A stretch of 64,000 bases of DNA from Floccularia luteovirens (lineage: Eukaryota > Basidiomycota > Agaricomycetes > Agaricales > Squamanitaceae). The notes below the pieces were generated by a model. It was not told the DNA's origin. It saw only the letters and a list, made by a program, of their open reading frames with translations, and searched no databases. Where the stretch lies: NCBI GenBank assembly GCA_009739215.1, contig VSJF01000012.1, forward strand, positions 992,001 through 1,056,000. The letters are read 5' to 3'. The translations under genes and the position numbers were made by a program. Positions 31,941 to 46,399 of the stretch are shown here, piece by piece (the first letter of the stretch is position 1; each line of letters opens with the position of its first letter).

Positions 31941-34565
31941 TTACCCCCCACCCACGTCGCATTTTGTCGGACTCTGACCCCTTCTCCTCCTACCCCCTGG
32001 TCCTGTCTCCACACTCCTACCTCTATCTCTTCGGTTGTCCAAAACGTCCGCCATGCCTTTCTTCGCACCTTGTCCTGAAGAGTTGACGTCCCCACTACCA
32101 GCAGGGGGGCGTCGCGCAGGACTTCTTGTGTTCATAGGCAAAGAACCTGAACTGGTCCGTCTACCGATATCCGGCGGTGTCAAGCTGCGCGGTCTGCGTT
32201 CTCGTTCCCTTTCGTATTCCCACTCCCGCCTGCGCTGTGAATGAGGGTGCTGTGCACCTCTCGATGCATAGCCATAATCTTCCTTCCCTCTGTACCTCAC
32301 CTGGCCACGCTCCATGTACTCCTTTTCTCTTTCCCTTCCAGAATTTATTACCCTATCAGCACTTCTGTTCAAACTCCCTTCCCTCCTATCCCGCTCATTC
32401 TCTCTACCAAGATCGCGCCTCACAGGCGGAAATGTATATGATTCTTGGCCACTCGGATTGTATGTACTGTTCTGTGATGGTGGGTCTAATGATTTTACCT
32501 CACCAGGAGTTGCAGTAGATGGCGGTGGAGAAGCTGGGGCAGAGCAAGAATGTGGCCGACCTTCGTCTACCTGTTTAAGGCTCGGTTTGGGACTCGTCAT
32601 CTCCTCGTCCTCATTCGCCTTTCCAGAATTGGGAGCGTCTGTCGTCTCGCCCTCTCCTTTATCCTTGACTTTATCTGCGTCTGGTGCTTTACCTGCTACT
32701 TCCAGTTCTTCTACCCTTCTGCGAAGTCCGATAACCTCTTCCAAAACTTTCCCAACACGAGCTTCCACATGCTGATTGATCTCGGCCTGTATGCGTTCCT
32801 CGATACGTTGGCCAATTCGTCGGTGTATGCTTTCTTCAATCATACGCTCCAGACGACGGTCTTCTTCGTTACGCTCTGCAGTAGTGCCTGTGCTTTCTAC
32901 TGCCATCGCCGATTCTGTCTCACCTGGTTCCGTGCGTGTTCCAGTTTTGGATTCCGCTTCAGCGTCCATCTGTTCATCCTTATCATTGCTGTTCCCAGCC
33001 TGCTGATCAGTTTGTTTGCCAACTCCTGCCATCTTCTCCAAACGGTCGTGTAGAGCCCCTGCACGCGCAACTTGGTCAGCAAGCCAAAGCTTGAGCTGCC
33101 TTGCATCGCGTAAAGCATCAAAGAATATCTCAAATGGAGCCATGAATGCAGATTTCTCGTCAGCCTCAGTTGATGCTCCCATTCGTGAGACATTAGATGG
33201 AAGAGTAGGAGTACGGATTTGCACCGGAGGATTCAGATGCGAGCCGTGGGTAGGGGGAGAAACATGTATATATGGTGTATAGGCCGAAGGTCCATGAGCA
33301 GCAGAAAGTGGTGAGGGTGGGACTGCAGAAATACGTTGTGGAACTCCAAGACTTTGCTGATTCGGTAAAGTGGGTGTGCGCGGATCATTTGAGTTTGGAC
33401 CAGTTGTATATCTTGTTTGTGGCACAAGAGAGGTGGGTGTTTGTGGAACAAGAGTCGATGCAATGGGCACAGAAGCAGGTGGCGAGCGACCTGAACTTGT
33501 AGTAGCACCTGAAATTGAAATATTACCAACCCCCCCTAGACCATTATTCCCACTTAATCCATTAGTTGTTCCTGCTCCACTTCCAGCTGTACCTGCAGTT
33601 CCAGAGGGACGTTGCATTGACAACCGCGTAGGCGTTGGTGGAACACTACTCTTCACATGACGGATATTCTCACCGGATCCACCGGCCATCGCAAGTGGAA
33701 GACGTGGAATTGCCATGGTGGGAGTGTGTACCTGTGGTCCTTGAATTTGATACGGATTTCCGGGCCAACCAGCACGAGTGATCAAAGGCGCACTCTGGAC
33801 TGAAGGTTGGTGCTGGAGCTGGGCATCGCGTGGGCTGATAAGGATATCCGCGGGTTTCTTTTTGCCTCCGAACTGTGCCGCACGGCGGCGGGCAAAACTG
33901 TTAGGTGGGGGTGGGAGAGAATGTGTACTCTGAGCAGCAGGGGCTGAGGAAGAAGAGTTAGGAGTTGCAAGAGTATGTGGAGCGTGGGAGGAGGGTGGTT
34001 GGGCATGGTGATGGGATGACGTTTGTGGTTGTGATTGTGCTTGGGACTGGGGAATTGGCACGGGATTCTGTGCGTGTGCGGCCGAGGTTGGGGTTGGGAG
34101 CTGCGGGGGAGGAGGGCTTGGACTTGTCGGATGCGTGTTGTGTGCACGGCGCGGCGCGGCAGGAGCCACGCTTGCAGAAGAACTATGATTCGAATTAGAG
34201 GTGGAATTGGAGTTTGGACTGCGTCTAGGTTGACGCGGAGTACCAGGGCCAGAGGGGACATCATGCTGCTGAACACTTGGAGAGGCAGCGCTGACTACGC
34301 TACCACGACGTTGTTCGATGATAGCCTTTTGTTTCTGCTTTACAGTAATCATAGAACGAACCTTCTCCACAGCGGAGGGATTGTCACGCATGATCGTGTT
34401 CATGCCAATAACAACGGGGGAGATGGGGGTTGAGCTGGGCTGTTCTGGGGAGAAATGAAGATCGGTGTTGAGCGGGGGAGGTGCACCACTGATTGTAACA
34501 CGGCGTTTCTTGAGAGGGGAAGGATGAATGGGGGGTGGTGGTACCTGTGGACTGTGGTGGTACAT
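31941..34565 (-). CDS. Pro/Ser-rich coiled-coil protein, Arg-rich C-terminus, function unknown
   Basis: Single long ORF of 874 residues from MYHHSPQVPPPPIHPSPLKK. An N-terminal block looks constrained: KKRRVTISGAPPPLNTD, a PISPVVIGMNT motif and VRSMITVKQKQKAIIEQRRG. A long Pro/Ser/Gln/His-rich disordered region follows, then a helical segment (FEIFFDALRDARQLKLWLAD) and a strong charged coiled coil (ERMIEESIHRRIGQRIEERI onward). The C-terminus is full of Arg/Glu and Ser-Pro, suggesting a nuclear, RNA- or chromatin-associated protein. This is inference; I do not recognise the family. The stop codon sits inside GGGGGTAAGTTG, a perfect splice-donor match, so a further exon is possible. The gene is otherwise intronless, unlike its neighbours. 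Confidence 0.7.
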   Translation of the reverse strand: MYHHSPQVPPPPIHPSPLKKRRVTISGAPPPLNTDLHFSPEQPSSTPISPVVIGMNTIMRDNPSAVEKVRSMITVKQKQKAIIEQRRGSVVSAASPSVQQHDVPSGPGTPRQPRRSPNSNSTSNSNHSSSASVAPAAPRRAHNTHPTSPSPPPPQLPTPTSAAHAQNPVPIPQSQAQSQPQTSSHHHAQPPSSHAPHTLATPNSSSSAPAAQSTHSLPPPPNSFARRRAAQFGGKKKPADILISPRDAQLQHQPSVQSAPLITRAGWPGNPYQIQGPQVHTPTMAIPRLPLAMAGGSGENIRHVKSSVPPTPTRLSMQRPSGTAGTAGSGAGTTNGLSGNNGLGGVGNISISGATTSSGRSPPASVPIASTLVPQTPTSLVPQTRYTTGPNSNDPRTPTLPNQQSLGVPQRISAVPPSPLSAAHGPSAYTPYIHVSPPTHGSHLNPPVQIRTPTLPSNVSRMGASTEADEKSAFMAPFEIFFDALRDARQLKLWLADQVARAGALHDRLEKMAGVGKQTDQQAGNSNDKDEQMDAEAESKTGTRTEPGETESAMAVESTGTTAERNEEDRRLERMIEESIHRRIGQRIEERIQAEINQHVEARVGKVLEEVIGLRRRVEELEVAGKAPDADKVKDKGEGETTDAPNSGKANEDEEMTSPKPSLKQVDEGRPHSCSAPASPPPSTATPGEVKSLDPPSQNSTYNPSGQESYTFPPVRRDLGRENERDRREGSLNRSADRVINSGREREKEYMERGQVRYRGKEDYGYASRGAQHPHSQRRREWEYERERERRPRSLTPPDIGRRTSSGSLPMNTRSPARRPPAGSGDVNSSGQGAKKGMADVLDNRRDRGRSVETGPGGRRRRGQSPTKCDVGGG

Positions 34566-35907
34566 CCTGCTCCTGCTTTATGTTTAGATTTGGTGGAGAA
34601 GCTCTAATGTAATAAAATGAGAAAAAAGATAAAAAAGTAGAAAGAGACGAACAGAGGGCGAAGGATAGGACTATCGGCCTCGAAGTTGGAGATGAGAACG
34701 TTTCTTTGATGAAGGAGAGTCTGCAGAGTTTGGACGAGAATGAATGGGAGGAAGAAGGTTTCTGCTGTTGATTGGAGGAAGATCACGGTCTAAAAAGACC
34801 TGAGCAAAGGAGGGGAGAGAATGGTTCATTACTCTCTGAACAGCGCAAAGCAACTGTTTGGTTTAAGTAAAAATTATTATATTATTTATCACGTAATACT
34901 CTATACACAGCCATCATATCAGCTTCACTTTCATCTGTTCATCATCAAATCTCACAGCCACTTGTGTGTGGAGTGTGAACTGGCTATCTCTCATCTCTCT
35001 ACTACTTGGAAATTTAGTAAAATATCTCTCTCTTTCGTATTATCGGTTCTGTCTTCAACAACAACAACAACACAAAAAGCTACCATACATCTCATATAGC
35101 TAACATATCTTACTACTTCTTTGCAATTTCTCTTCATCAAAAATCAACAAGCACAGCTTCAATCTCAATCTTTTTCTGCTCATTGCTTGTTTTCTTCCAT
35201 TCACGCACCGCAATTGTTTCACTCTAGTTCCAATATGACGCTGCACTTAAAATTACAACCATTCTGATCCGTTGCAATTTTCTACTAGCAGCACAGCACA
35301 CTCTTCATCTATTCGTCATTCAATTTAAATCCGGTGTACATGGGGGGTTATAAATAAAATTTAAAAATCCAACCGGCCAAAAATTATGCAAAGTCCGAGA
35401 TATCTCGGAGCGTCATATCAACTCGATGTACAAGGTGCGTTGGAGTGTATGATTTTGGCGCAACTCGGCCAATAGACAACGAGATCTACGAGGATTTGCG
35501 TACTCTATCCAAGTTGTGCCTTACAGTGACTGCACATCAGTCCCGCATAACATTTTATATTGATTTGCGGCGTTTGACTCCCTCCCTGTCGTACTTACAA
35601 CGACTCTTAAATTTGTAGTTTAGCATACAATATCGTACCGCAGCAAACGCGGCGCGTAGACTCCACAACAAAGAACCTGACCCTAACAGGCAACGACTTT
35701 ACGTGATCTCTTGTTTGACTCTTTGTTTCAACTGTATACGTACATGTTTCAATACTTATACATAGGTTGCGGTTCCACGGCACGGAATTCGATTCTCACC
35801 GCCGTTACATGTGCCAATCTAATTAACGCCATGTCAAACCCGTCTTATCAGAACAAAAAAAACACTCATATTCCCTAGGCGTTAAAGTGTATGACCTTGT
35901 ACAAGTA
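34566..35907. other. Intergenic, presumed promoter and UTRs
   Basis: About 1.3 kb upstream of the Pro/Ser-rich gene and downstream of RTT109. It contains CT-rich and CAA-repeat stretches (ACAACAACAACAACAC near 35060) on the plus strand. No ORF resembling a known protein and no RNA gene was seen. Confidence 0.45.
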
Positions 35908-37573
35908 CTACTCGCGTTTCTTTTTCTTTCGTACAGCAAGCACCGTCACTTGCTGACCACCCCCCTTTTGTGTCCCATCACCCCCACTACTACCTTTGTC
36001 CTCCAAAGACTGGTTTCGTACACAAATAGTTCCGTATACAAACTTTTCGTACATCTCAAGCGCCGATTTTTCGTCCATCTCCACCTCTGGAAACGGGTTA
36101 GGTGTCACCTCTTCTGCCAGAGTCTGTCCATGTCGCGGAGGCGTGCGAGGGACTGTCAATTGACGACGTGGCGTTTGTGGTGGTGGTGGTGTACGCGGTG
36201 TTTCAATCATAGTTGATGATGGTTCAGGAGTACGTCTACCGCCGTCAGATTCGGATCTTAGACGACCTCCATTAACATGAAAGCCCTCGCAGAGTCCCTT
36301 CACAGCCCCTTCAACTGTTTCTGTGGCGCGGATCGCCCGTGCACGAGTAGAAAACTCTACACCTGTCCGAAGCGCTGTCATAACGCGCTTATGAATTTGT
36401 GCAGGAACATGGCCAAGCATATGGTTGTGGAGGTGTTGCAGCCTGCAGTTTAGGTAGAGCAGATGACACGAGAGTGAAGAACCCTGTCACTGCACCCGCC
36501 GTACATTCCTGACGGAAAGACATCCGCTCCCAAAATTCATCCGGCGAGACGCGTCCCAGTTCACCTATAGGACGTGGAACCGGAGTATGATTCTCCTTAT
36601 CCACGTTGACATTGGTAGTGGCACCTTCCTCTACATTTTCCCTCTTGTTTCCAGAAGATACTTTGGCCCTTTTCTTTGCAGGTGATCGTACACCCTCTCC
36701 TTCCGTCGTGTATGCAATCTCATCCATAAACCTTGCCTTTGGGTCATCATCGAAATAAGGTATGTAATGCCCAATATTTACTACACCCGCATCCGGCGGA
36801 GGGCACGGAAGGGGGACCTCTTTTTGTGAGTATGGATGTCCATAAATCCACTGAGGTCCTGTGGTAGCTGGAGGTGCGCCCAGAGACAACTCCGCTTCCA
36901 ATTGCGTATATCCAGCGAGGAGGTAGAACAAGCGCACTTCAGCTTCGTCCATCCCGTGGACATCTTGGGAAACGTCGGTAAGGACGGTACGCCACCAAGC
37001 ACAAAGGCGTACATCACTTAGGGGCTTCTTTCCCTCATGATGTGAAGAGTTGGGAAATAGGTACTGCGCTTGTGCCCGTGCAAAGATGTAGATCCAAAGG
37101 TGACCTCTAGTTGCGGTTGGCGAGGATGAAGAGAATATAGATAATGGGCTAGTCGTTGGGGAAGCATAGTATCCTAGAAAGGCGCGTACAAGAGTACGCG
37201 TTGGAGATGGACGCGTAGCAAAGCCTGAAGAATCCACCTTGGACACGTATAGAACAGTAGATGATGTACTAGGGAGATGATAAATAGACGCCTCAATAGC
37301 AGTAACCAGAATCCGTGGTGTTGGCTGCGTAGTGCTTTGCTCAGATATATCAACGTTCCCTGTTGGATTCACATCATCTAGGGCTGATTCTGGTAGAGCC
37401 TGCTCTGAAAGCAACACAAGAACGTCTTGCACATATGCTTTAGGACGTGGGTGCGCGAATGGGTATAAAGAAGAGGTTTTACGGTGTGTGGAGACAAGTA
37501 CATGGATATGAAAAGTACGCGTGCCTGGGAGAGCAGCAAGAGCAGAGAGCAGGTGGTCGCGGAGGTTGGGCAT
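35908..37573 (-). CDS. rtt109: Histone acetyltransferase Rtt109 (H3K56), with a frame break near 36.42 kb
   Basis: Acetylates histone H3 on Lys56 (with Vps75/Asf1) during replication-coupled nucleosome assembly. The ORF from 37573 starts MPNLRDHLLSALAALPGTRT and covers the fold: an opening FHIHVLVST strand, ILVTAIEASIYHLP, KVDSSGF, TRTLVRAFLGYY, DVRLCAWWRTVLTDV, the acidic FDDDPKARFMDE segment and FWERMSFRQECTAGAVTGFF. The conserved C-terminal helix (IHKRVMTALRTGVEFSTRAR, then AIRATETVEGAVKGLCEGF) is in another frame (35908-36420). A possible 40-nt intron (weak donor GTTCTT, acceptor CTGCAG) would join them but removes the conserved FF. The alternative is a one-base frameshift. A basic KKRAKV-type segment is a plausible nuclear signal, and the protein ends in KKKKRE. 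Confidence 0.85.
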
Positions 37574-38130
37574 GGTACATGCGTGGGAACGTTTGAATCA
37601 ACTGATAATACAAAAGAGCGCTCATAAACATTTCACTAAATTAACCTTTGTACCCGTAGTAAGGTCCCCCGTGTTCATCTGGGGCAATATTTTCTTGCTA
37701 GTAGGTAGAAAGTCTAATATCAGAGTCACTGACCCCCTTACTGCGCAACCGAACTCGATCAAAACTGCAAATTATTTAATCAAAAATGATGGGGTATTCA
37801 TTAAGTCCAATGTTATGCAAACACTACATCCGTCCGCTGTGTGAAGATATCAAACCCATACAAACCCAGCAATGGGATATTAACCAGAGTAACAGTCTAT
37901 TTCCGCAACTATCCCACTAACTACCCAACGGCAACTTCGACGGGCTACAACACATGTACATACACGCATATGAAGAAAACTGCAAAACACGGGTATATCC
38001 GCACCCCGAAACGCCAAGGCGCGGAAGAAATGCGGCCTGGAGAGCGTGAGGACATGGTTCCTAAATCTATACTGTTGCAGCCGTCGAATTACTCATGGTC
38101 TATCCAGTTATATATGTGTCATCCCATAAC
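37574..38130. other. Intergenic, RTT109 promoter
   Basis: About 560 bp between the RTT109 start and the DUF6534 gene stop. Nothing recognised beyond presumed promoter and 3' UTR. Confidence 0.4.
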
Positions 38131-40302
38131 TCAACACTCATGGGAAACATCACGCACGGACTCTGCTGGATAGATGTAATCTGTCTTCGACACTGTCTGA
38201 GTGTGGACGTTTACAGACAGAGTTGGCGACATGTACGAAGAGCCTTTGAGGTCAGCATTAGAGGTGATCTCTGCATTCGAAGTTACTGCCCGAAATGGCG
38301 ACAATTGGAAGGTTCCATCGTTTGGAGTAACCTTTTCCCGCAGAGACTCACGGCTGTTCAGACTGTGGTGTGGTAAATACTTTATCAAGCACAAGAAAGG
38401 GACACTCAACGCTGCAAGGAAGGAGTTCACGTAGCCTGAGAAGTGGTCAGCTGTTCATTGCTGAGGTGGCAAATAGAAGTAGCACGCTTACATTTACCGA
38501 GGATCCAGAAGAATCCCAACCACACATAATTCGTGGGCATTATTGCAAACTTAGAATTGAATGAGCATGATGGCACAATTGTTTGAAACCCTTGAAAAAT
38601 CACTCACAGTCACGACGCATGTGGTTGCAATAACACTAAAAACAACAAGTTCAGCTGTGCCACCGGATCAGTTTCAACGATTCTTACCTTGTAATCAACC
38701 CTGTCGTCAAACTATAGACAACAAGCGTAGTAATCAGCGAATCAGTCCTGTTTCAGTACATGTCAGAATACCTGTCGAAAAGTCAGGACCAGTGACAGAT
38801 GTTACCGTTGGAAGCCCGTCCGGCTTTTCATGAGGTAGTAACATAGCGAGCAGGCAATGATAATGTCAGATGCCGCAGCGCTCCCTAGCCCAGCACTCGT
38901 GACCCACTGCACATGGACATGAGACCCCACATCACCCAAACTCACACCGATCAAAAACTTACGATCAGCTTTGCAAACTTATCAATGTCCATTAGGAGGA
39001 AACTACGAAAATGGTTAGCTTCAGATCAATACGTCAGTAAGTGAAAGTTTTCCATACCCCTCCACAGTGAAAACTAGAGACAATGAAATTTGAATAAAAG
39101 ACATTTTTAGGTTGCCATGGAACTCACCAATCCCCAAACCTTTTTTTTGATGGAAGGTAGGATCAGAAAAAAAGTTGGGCGGTTACCGTTCACGGATAAC
39201 ATACCGAAGTGTACACAAGCTAGGATTACCTGAAAAAGTTGTTATTAGTTTATTTTTTGTATTAGTTTGAGCCGCCCGTCTTACAATAATTCCAGTTACA
39301 AATATGTTCCCTGACACTGCGCAAATATTTTTGACAATTCAGTTTTCTCAGATGGAGAGTAGAATATACTTACTCATCCAAACTCGACGGGCGAAGAAAC
39401 TGAACTTAGTGTTTAATAAAAGCCCGCCCAAATTGAAAACAACACGTACCATTCCACGATAAGTCCGATAAGACCCTGAAAATTGCGGTTGCCGAAGATC
39501 AGCTTTTGATCAGAAACAAATGGGCTAGTCGTAGTTCCTTACATTACAATCGGTTTGTAACTAGATTAGGAAAACGAATAGGTTAGCTCGTGCTCATGGA
39601 GTTCAAACATCACTGGACCAACATTCATGCTCCTTTTGTCAGTGTTTTATATCAGAAATCAGATATTCTTTAGAAACATTACGTGAATAAGTACTAACCA
39701 CGTCGTCTTCCCTAGAGCATCGTCGTTGCCATAGTTTGTGACCAAGTACCTGCAGAGGACAATCGATGAGAGGGACGTTGACAATACATATCTTCGAAAG
39801 AAATAATGCGCACGAATAAATTGCGCCAGTGGAGAGTGCCAAATGCAGGGTATCCAAAACCCTGTGATAGAGTATTTGATGATCCCGAGATTAATGGTTT
39901 CCACATTCGGCCGAGGACATACCATAAGAAGATAACCTATGGGCGTGTTGCGAGAATTTAGGGGGGGTGATAGAAGCACTAGTGATTAGTCCAACGCACC
40001 ATTGCTTTTGTGATGAAAGAGTCTTTCGGGTATTGTCTATGCGAAATGAATTATCACGACCGCTCTCCGCCCCCCATTATTGTACACACCTGAAGTAAAG
40101 GAATCTATAGTAAAAGTCCCAGTTAGCGACAGAAGAGACTTAATGGGGGTTACTCACGTTTGAAGCAATGTTATACCATAGAGACTGACTCCATGGTGAG
40201 CGACCGTCGCCAGGCGAAGAAAAAAAGAGTCACTCACACAGAGCCCGCAAGGAGGCCAATAAAAGCACACCCATACGTTGCATTCAACGATGCCACTGGC
40301 AT
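38131..40302 (-). CDS. Seven-helix membrane protein of the DUF6534 type
   Basis: A heavily split gene starting MPVASLNATYGCAFIGLLAG at 40302. The first exons join as GSV-LYGITLLQT-FLYFR-QYPKDSFITKAM, each across a GT-AG intron, giving the signature of this basidiomycete family (helix 1, then YFxxYPKD). Later exons encode WILDTLHLALSTGAIY-like helix 3, RYLVTNYGNDDALGKTTW, FFARRVWM, ASDIIIACSLCYYLMKSRTG, DSLITTLVVYSLTTGLITR and the last helix MNSFLAALSV, followed by a Ser/Thr-rich cytoplasmic tail ending DVSHEC at 38131. Topology suggests a receptor-like or sensory membrane protein. No ligand is known, and the family is expanded in Agaricomycetes. Not every small exon edge was fixed. Confidence 0.8.
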
Positions 40303-41003
40303 GATTTTTGAAGTGGCAGCAGATGAGTGGTAGTGAAAATAAGGATGTCAGTGGCAGGAAGGATGACCCCGCATTTTACATGAAACCGTTATAATATACA
40401 ATCAATCAATGGCATGCCCAGGAATCTGTATAGATGAGAAAGTGATGCTAAAATTGTATGTGGGAACTAGCGGAAGCCCTCCATATGCGGTTTCGGATGT
40501 ATTATTTTAATTTCAGGACGACCGATGATGCCATTCAAATACAATAGCCGACCATTACCCGTCAATAGTGCGCTCTCTCGAGGTTGTAGTGTTAAAATTA
40601 TCTGTGGGAGGTTCAAAAAAGGTCTAAGCCTAATCACTGGAAAGGGCAGATGTGACAATTAAGAGACAGGGAATGTCAGCAGTCAAATTATCACACGGAA
40701 GAGAATCTGGCAGGGTGGAAAAATGGTTCTTGGGATCACAATGGGTCTTGCTGGCCGGTGTGAATAAAGAATTGGCTCCATCGACCATCAATTGGCTAAC
40801 TGTAAAAACCGCCGTTGTTGGATGCGGCTCCGGGGGAAGAATTGAACTAAAGCCGAAGCGTTTAGCGGGGTTGTTCTTCCTTGCACGGGAATGAAGGAGA
40901 TACAATTACTTGCGGGAATTATAGATTACATCAATGAGGCGATATTATGCTACACCGATTAAAAAGGGGGTCACAGCACATGAAGAAAAGTTCCAAGAAA
41001 TAA
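40303..41003. other. Intergenic between the DUF6534 gene and CUL1
   Basis: About 700 bp with short overlapping ORFs (for example 40652-40894 on plus and 40630-40905 on minus) whose translations resemble nothing known. It presumably contains the DUF6534 gene promoter and the cullin 3' UTR. Confidence 0.4.
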
Positions 41004-43775
<2,772 letters not shown>

Positions 43776-43942
43776 GATGGTAAGAAGATACGGGTCCAAG
43801 TTAAGATGAAGGAGTAGCCGCGTTGTTGCCTGGTGTCGTGCACAAACTCACTGTGATCGACCGCGGACGCAAACAAAGTGACACTGAGTTGCTCATTCAA
43901 GCTCTTACTGGTACCAGTTACTCCTGTATCTAATATCTATCT

Positions 43943-44963
43943 CTATACCTTGACTCCGGTATGTACACATGCAATACCACCCCAGTAATCATTCCATGCC
44001 CCTCCATCTACGTCGGTTCCTGTTTTGAATCCAGCATCTCGAATCATACCAGCGAAATCAGTTTGCGAAGGGAATTTACGAATAGATTCCACTAGGTACT
44101 GATATGAATCACGGTCCCCTGCTAGAATCGTGCCCAGGAGTGGGATGACAGAAAATGAATACTGATCGTACATTCTAAATTGTTTCCGGGTAAGCTCAAA
44201 ATAACATTGGGCCAATGATAATCTTACGTAGCCAAATGTGGATTGTTGACTCGGCTGAATTCCAAGCAAGAAAAGGTCCCCCCAGGTTTGAGAACCCTAT
44301 AAGCCTCCTTCAGCACAGAGGGTATTGACGTGCAATTCCGAATTCCAAAGGCTATTGTATAGAGATCGTAGGTATTATCTTCGAATTTTGATCGGGAGAG
44401 TTCTTCTGCGTTTGCTTCATGGAATGAAACCTGAGGAGCTGTGTTCCATTTTCTTAGAGAACATCTGAATAGACTGATATCAACTTACTGTTGTAATACA
44501 TGGTCTTCTTGAACCTCCTCTGGCCCTCGTTCAGCATTTGCGCATTGATATCAACAACTTCCACTGTTGTTTCTCTATCTGCATAGTTTTCCCTGGCATA
44601 ATCAAGTATGCGAAGTGCAATGTCACCAGTGCCACCTGCAACATCAATGCATTTCATGGGTCCCCTTCTTCCAGGTCGCAGAGAAGATACGAACGAATCC
44701 TTCCAAAGTCTATGCACGCCAAATGAGGTAGCATCATTCATTAAGTCGTAGTTGGAGGCTACTGAGTTAAAGACATCCTTGACCATAGATTCCTTGGCTT
44801 CTTCCGGGACTGTTTTGAACCCAAAGGAAGTGGTCCGGAATTGTGAGTCGGGTGGTGGTTGTGGTGGTGGGACATTCGCTTGTGAATGGTTAGACCTTGC
44901 CCATAGAAGTCTTGTGTGAGAACCAACCCCGCAGAGTCGTGTGCTACGACAGAATGACTGCAT
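43943..44963 (-). CDS. coq5: Ubiquinone biosynthesis C-methyltransferase Coq5, mitochondrial
   Basis: SAM-dependent methylation of the 2-polyprenyl-6-methoxy-benzoquinol ring in coenzyme Q synthesis, on the matrix side of the inner membrane. It starts [20 protein letters not shown] at 44963, an Arg/Ser-rich presequence. Motifs are [28 protein letters not shown] (UbiE signature), [15 protein letters not shown] (SAM motif I), [23 protein letters not shown] and [14 protein letters not shown]. The last exon contains [20 protein letters not shown] and ends [12 protein letters not shown]. The family is complete. It is divergent from FCF2 with 163 bp between the start codons. Confidence 0.96.
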
Positions 44964-45126
44964 TGAAAACGCAAGTACGTCTCTACAAGCTGTGCGCGAC
45001 TCGAGTTTTAACTTTTAAAATTTGAAATTCATGTGCGAAGGAGCAGCACGTGCACTTCTTGATATGGTCAACGCACTTTTTTCTGTTTCTTATTGCAAGT
45101 TGCAACTAATCGTTAATCAAAACGAT
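44964..45126. promoter_or_regulatory. Shared divergent promoter COQ5/FCF2 with a CACGTG palindrome
   Basis: Only 163 bp separate two head-to-head start codons. Near the middle lies GCACGTGC with the E-box CACGTG at 45047-45052, a binding site for bHLH factors of the Cbf1/Pho4/USF kind. An AT-rich stretch (TTTTAAAATTTGAAATT) lies next to it. Confidence 0.55.
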
Positions 45127-46221
45127 ATGAATCCAGTCTCAAGAAAAGGCAAAGCTAAAGCCGAGGGTATGTTACATCTGTGGTAGTTATTTGAGTACCT
45201 CAATCAAATCTTCATTAGAATCTCATATCTCTGAATCAACCGAGGAGTCAGACTCAGAATCAGGCTCAACATCAGATTCCAGCAGCGAAACATCTAGTTC
45301 TGACGAGTCTGTAGTTACTTCGGAATATCTTGAATCTTTGTTAGCAAAAGCACGAGCAAATGCTGCCGCAAGGGCAGCTGCCCAATCTTCTGAGGACTTG
45401 ATTGCAAGGGGAAACGATGAAGAGGAAATCATCGTTCTTGATAACGAAAATAAACCGTGCGTCTGCAGTCGCTTTGATTGCCACCCTACTCATGTATGAT
45501 ATAGTTCACTGCCTCCATTAGATCCCGGACTGAAAAAAAAGCCATATATTGAATTTGGAAAGGATTGGTCGAGTGGACCGGTTTCAATCAGGGATCCGGA
45601 CATCGAACTAGCAGAAATGGCTTCTTCATCACGACGTGTTCCTGCCCCTCCAATACCTCCTCCCGAGTTAACAAAGTCAGGCAAACCCTTGACAAAGAAG
45701 GAGCGAAAAGCAGTAAGGATCCTTTCTCTATTTGCCTGCAATTGGAAGGTGACTGAGATTTAACAGCTGAAAGCTAAAACTGCAGGCCCGGGTTGGTTTG
45801 ATCTACCTGCTCCATCTGAGGCTGATCTCCCCCGTCTTTATCGTGAGGTTGAGGCGCTTCGCCTCCGCAACCATCTGGACCCCAAACGCTTTTACCGCAA
45901 GGACGAAGGCGAAGGGAAAGGAATTAAAGGTTTACCAAAATACTTTGCTGTAAGTTGGGAGTGTGACTGCACCTTAAAATGCTCATTCCGGATATGTTTT
46001 AGATCGGAACGATTCTTCCTTCAACAACGCCCTTTGGTACTGCCAGCGGAGAAAATCTTACACGTGCCAATCGTAAAAGAACGCTCGTTGACGAACTTGT
46101 GGATGATGCTGAGGCGAAACGATATGCTAAGAAAAAATTCGAGGACCTTCAAAGTGTCAGAGGTGCTGCGGGACGGAATACTCTGCATGCCAAACGAGCC
46201 AAACGGACGAGAAAATTCTGA
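45127..46221 (+). CDS. fcf2: rRNA-processing protein Fcf2
   Basis: Multi-exon gene with start MNPVSRKGKAKAEE at 45127. The first intron begins GTATGT after GCCGAGG. The N-terminal half is acidic and Ser-rich. The conserved Fcf2 domain begins AGPGWFDLPAPSEADLPRLY and continues RNHLDPKRFYRKDE, GLPKYFAIGTILPS, RKRTLVDELVDDAEAKRYAK and the C-terminal HAKRAKRTRKF*. Fcf2 (human TDIF2/DNTTIP2) is a nucleolar component of the SSU processome needed for early 35S pre-rRNA cleavage at A0-A2. It is followed on the same strand by UTP3, which acts in the same complex. Confidence 0.93.
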
Positions 46222-46383
46222 TACTTCTTTCTCTGATTATATCTATTATATTTACAGGTATCTCGTAGAAACAATGCCATTCTTAGTCCACATATTTATA
46301 TGTATCATCTCTGATCAAGAAGTAGTATCAGATCATAGCGTTCTCGTTGAAGTTCCGGAATTGCAGCTTGATTACTATCTTAA

Positions 46384-46389
46384 CACGTG
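46384..46389. promoter_or_regulatory. CACGTG E-box between FCF2 and UTP3
   Basis: CACGTG sits 10 bp upstream of the tRNA-Arg gene and about 200 bp upstream of the UTP3 start. Motif only. Confidence 0.3.
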
Positions 46390-46399
46390 TGGTATCTAT

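Noticed and set aside
40652..40894. 80-codon plus-strand ORF between the DUF6534 gene and CUL1
   Set aside because: It overlaps an unrelated minus-strand ORF and shows no recognisable domain.
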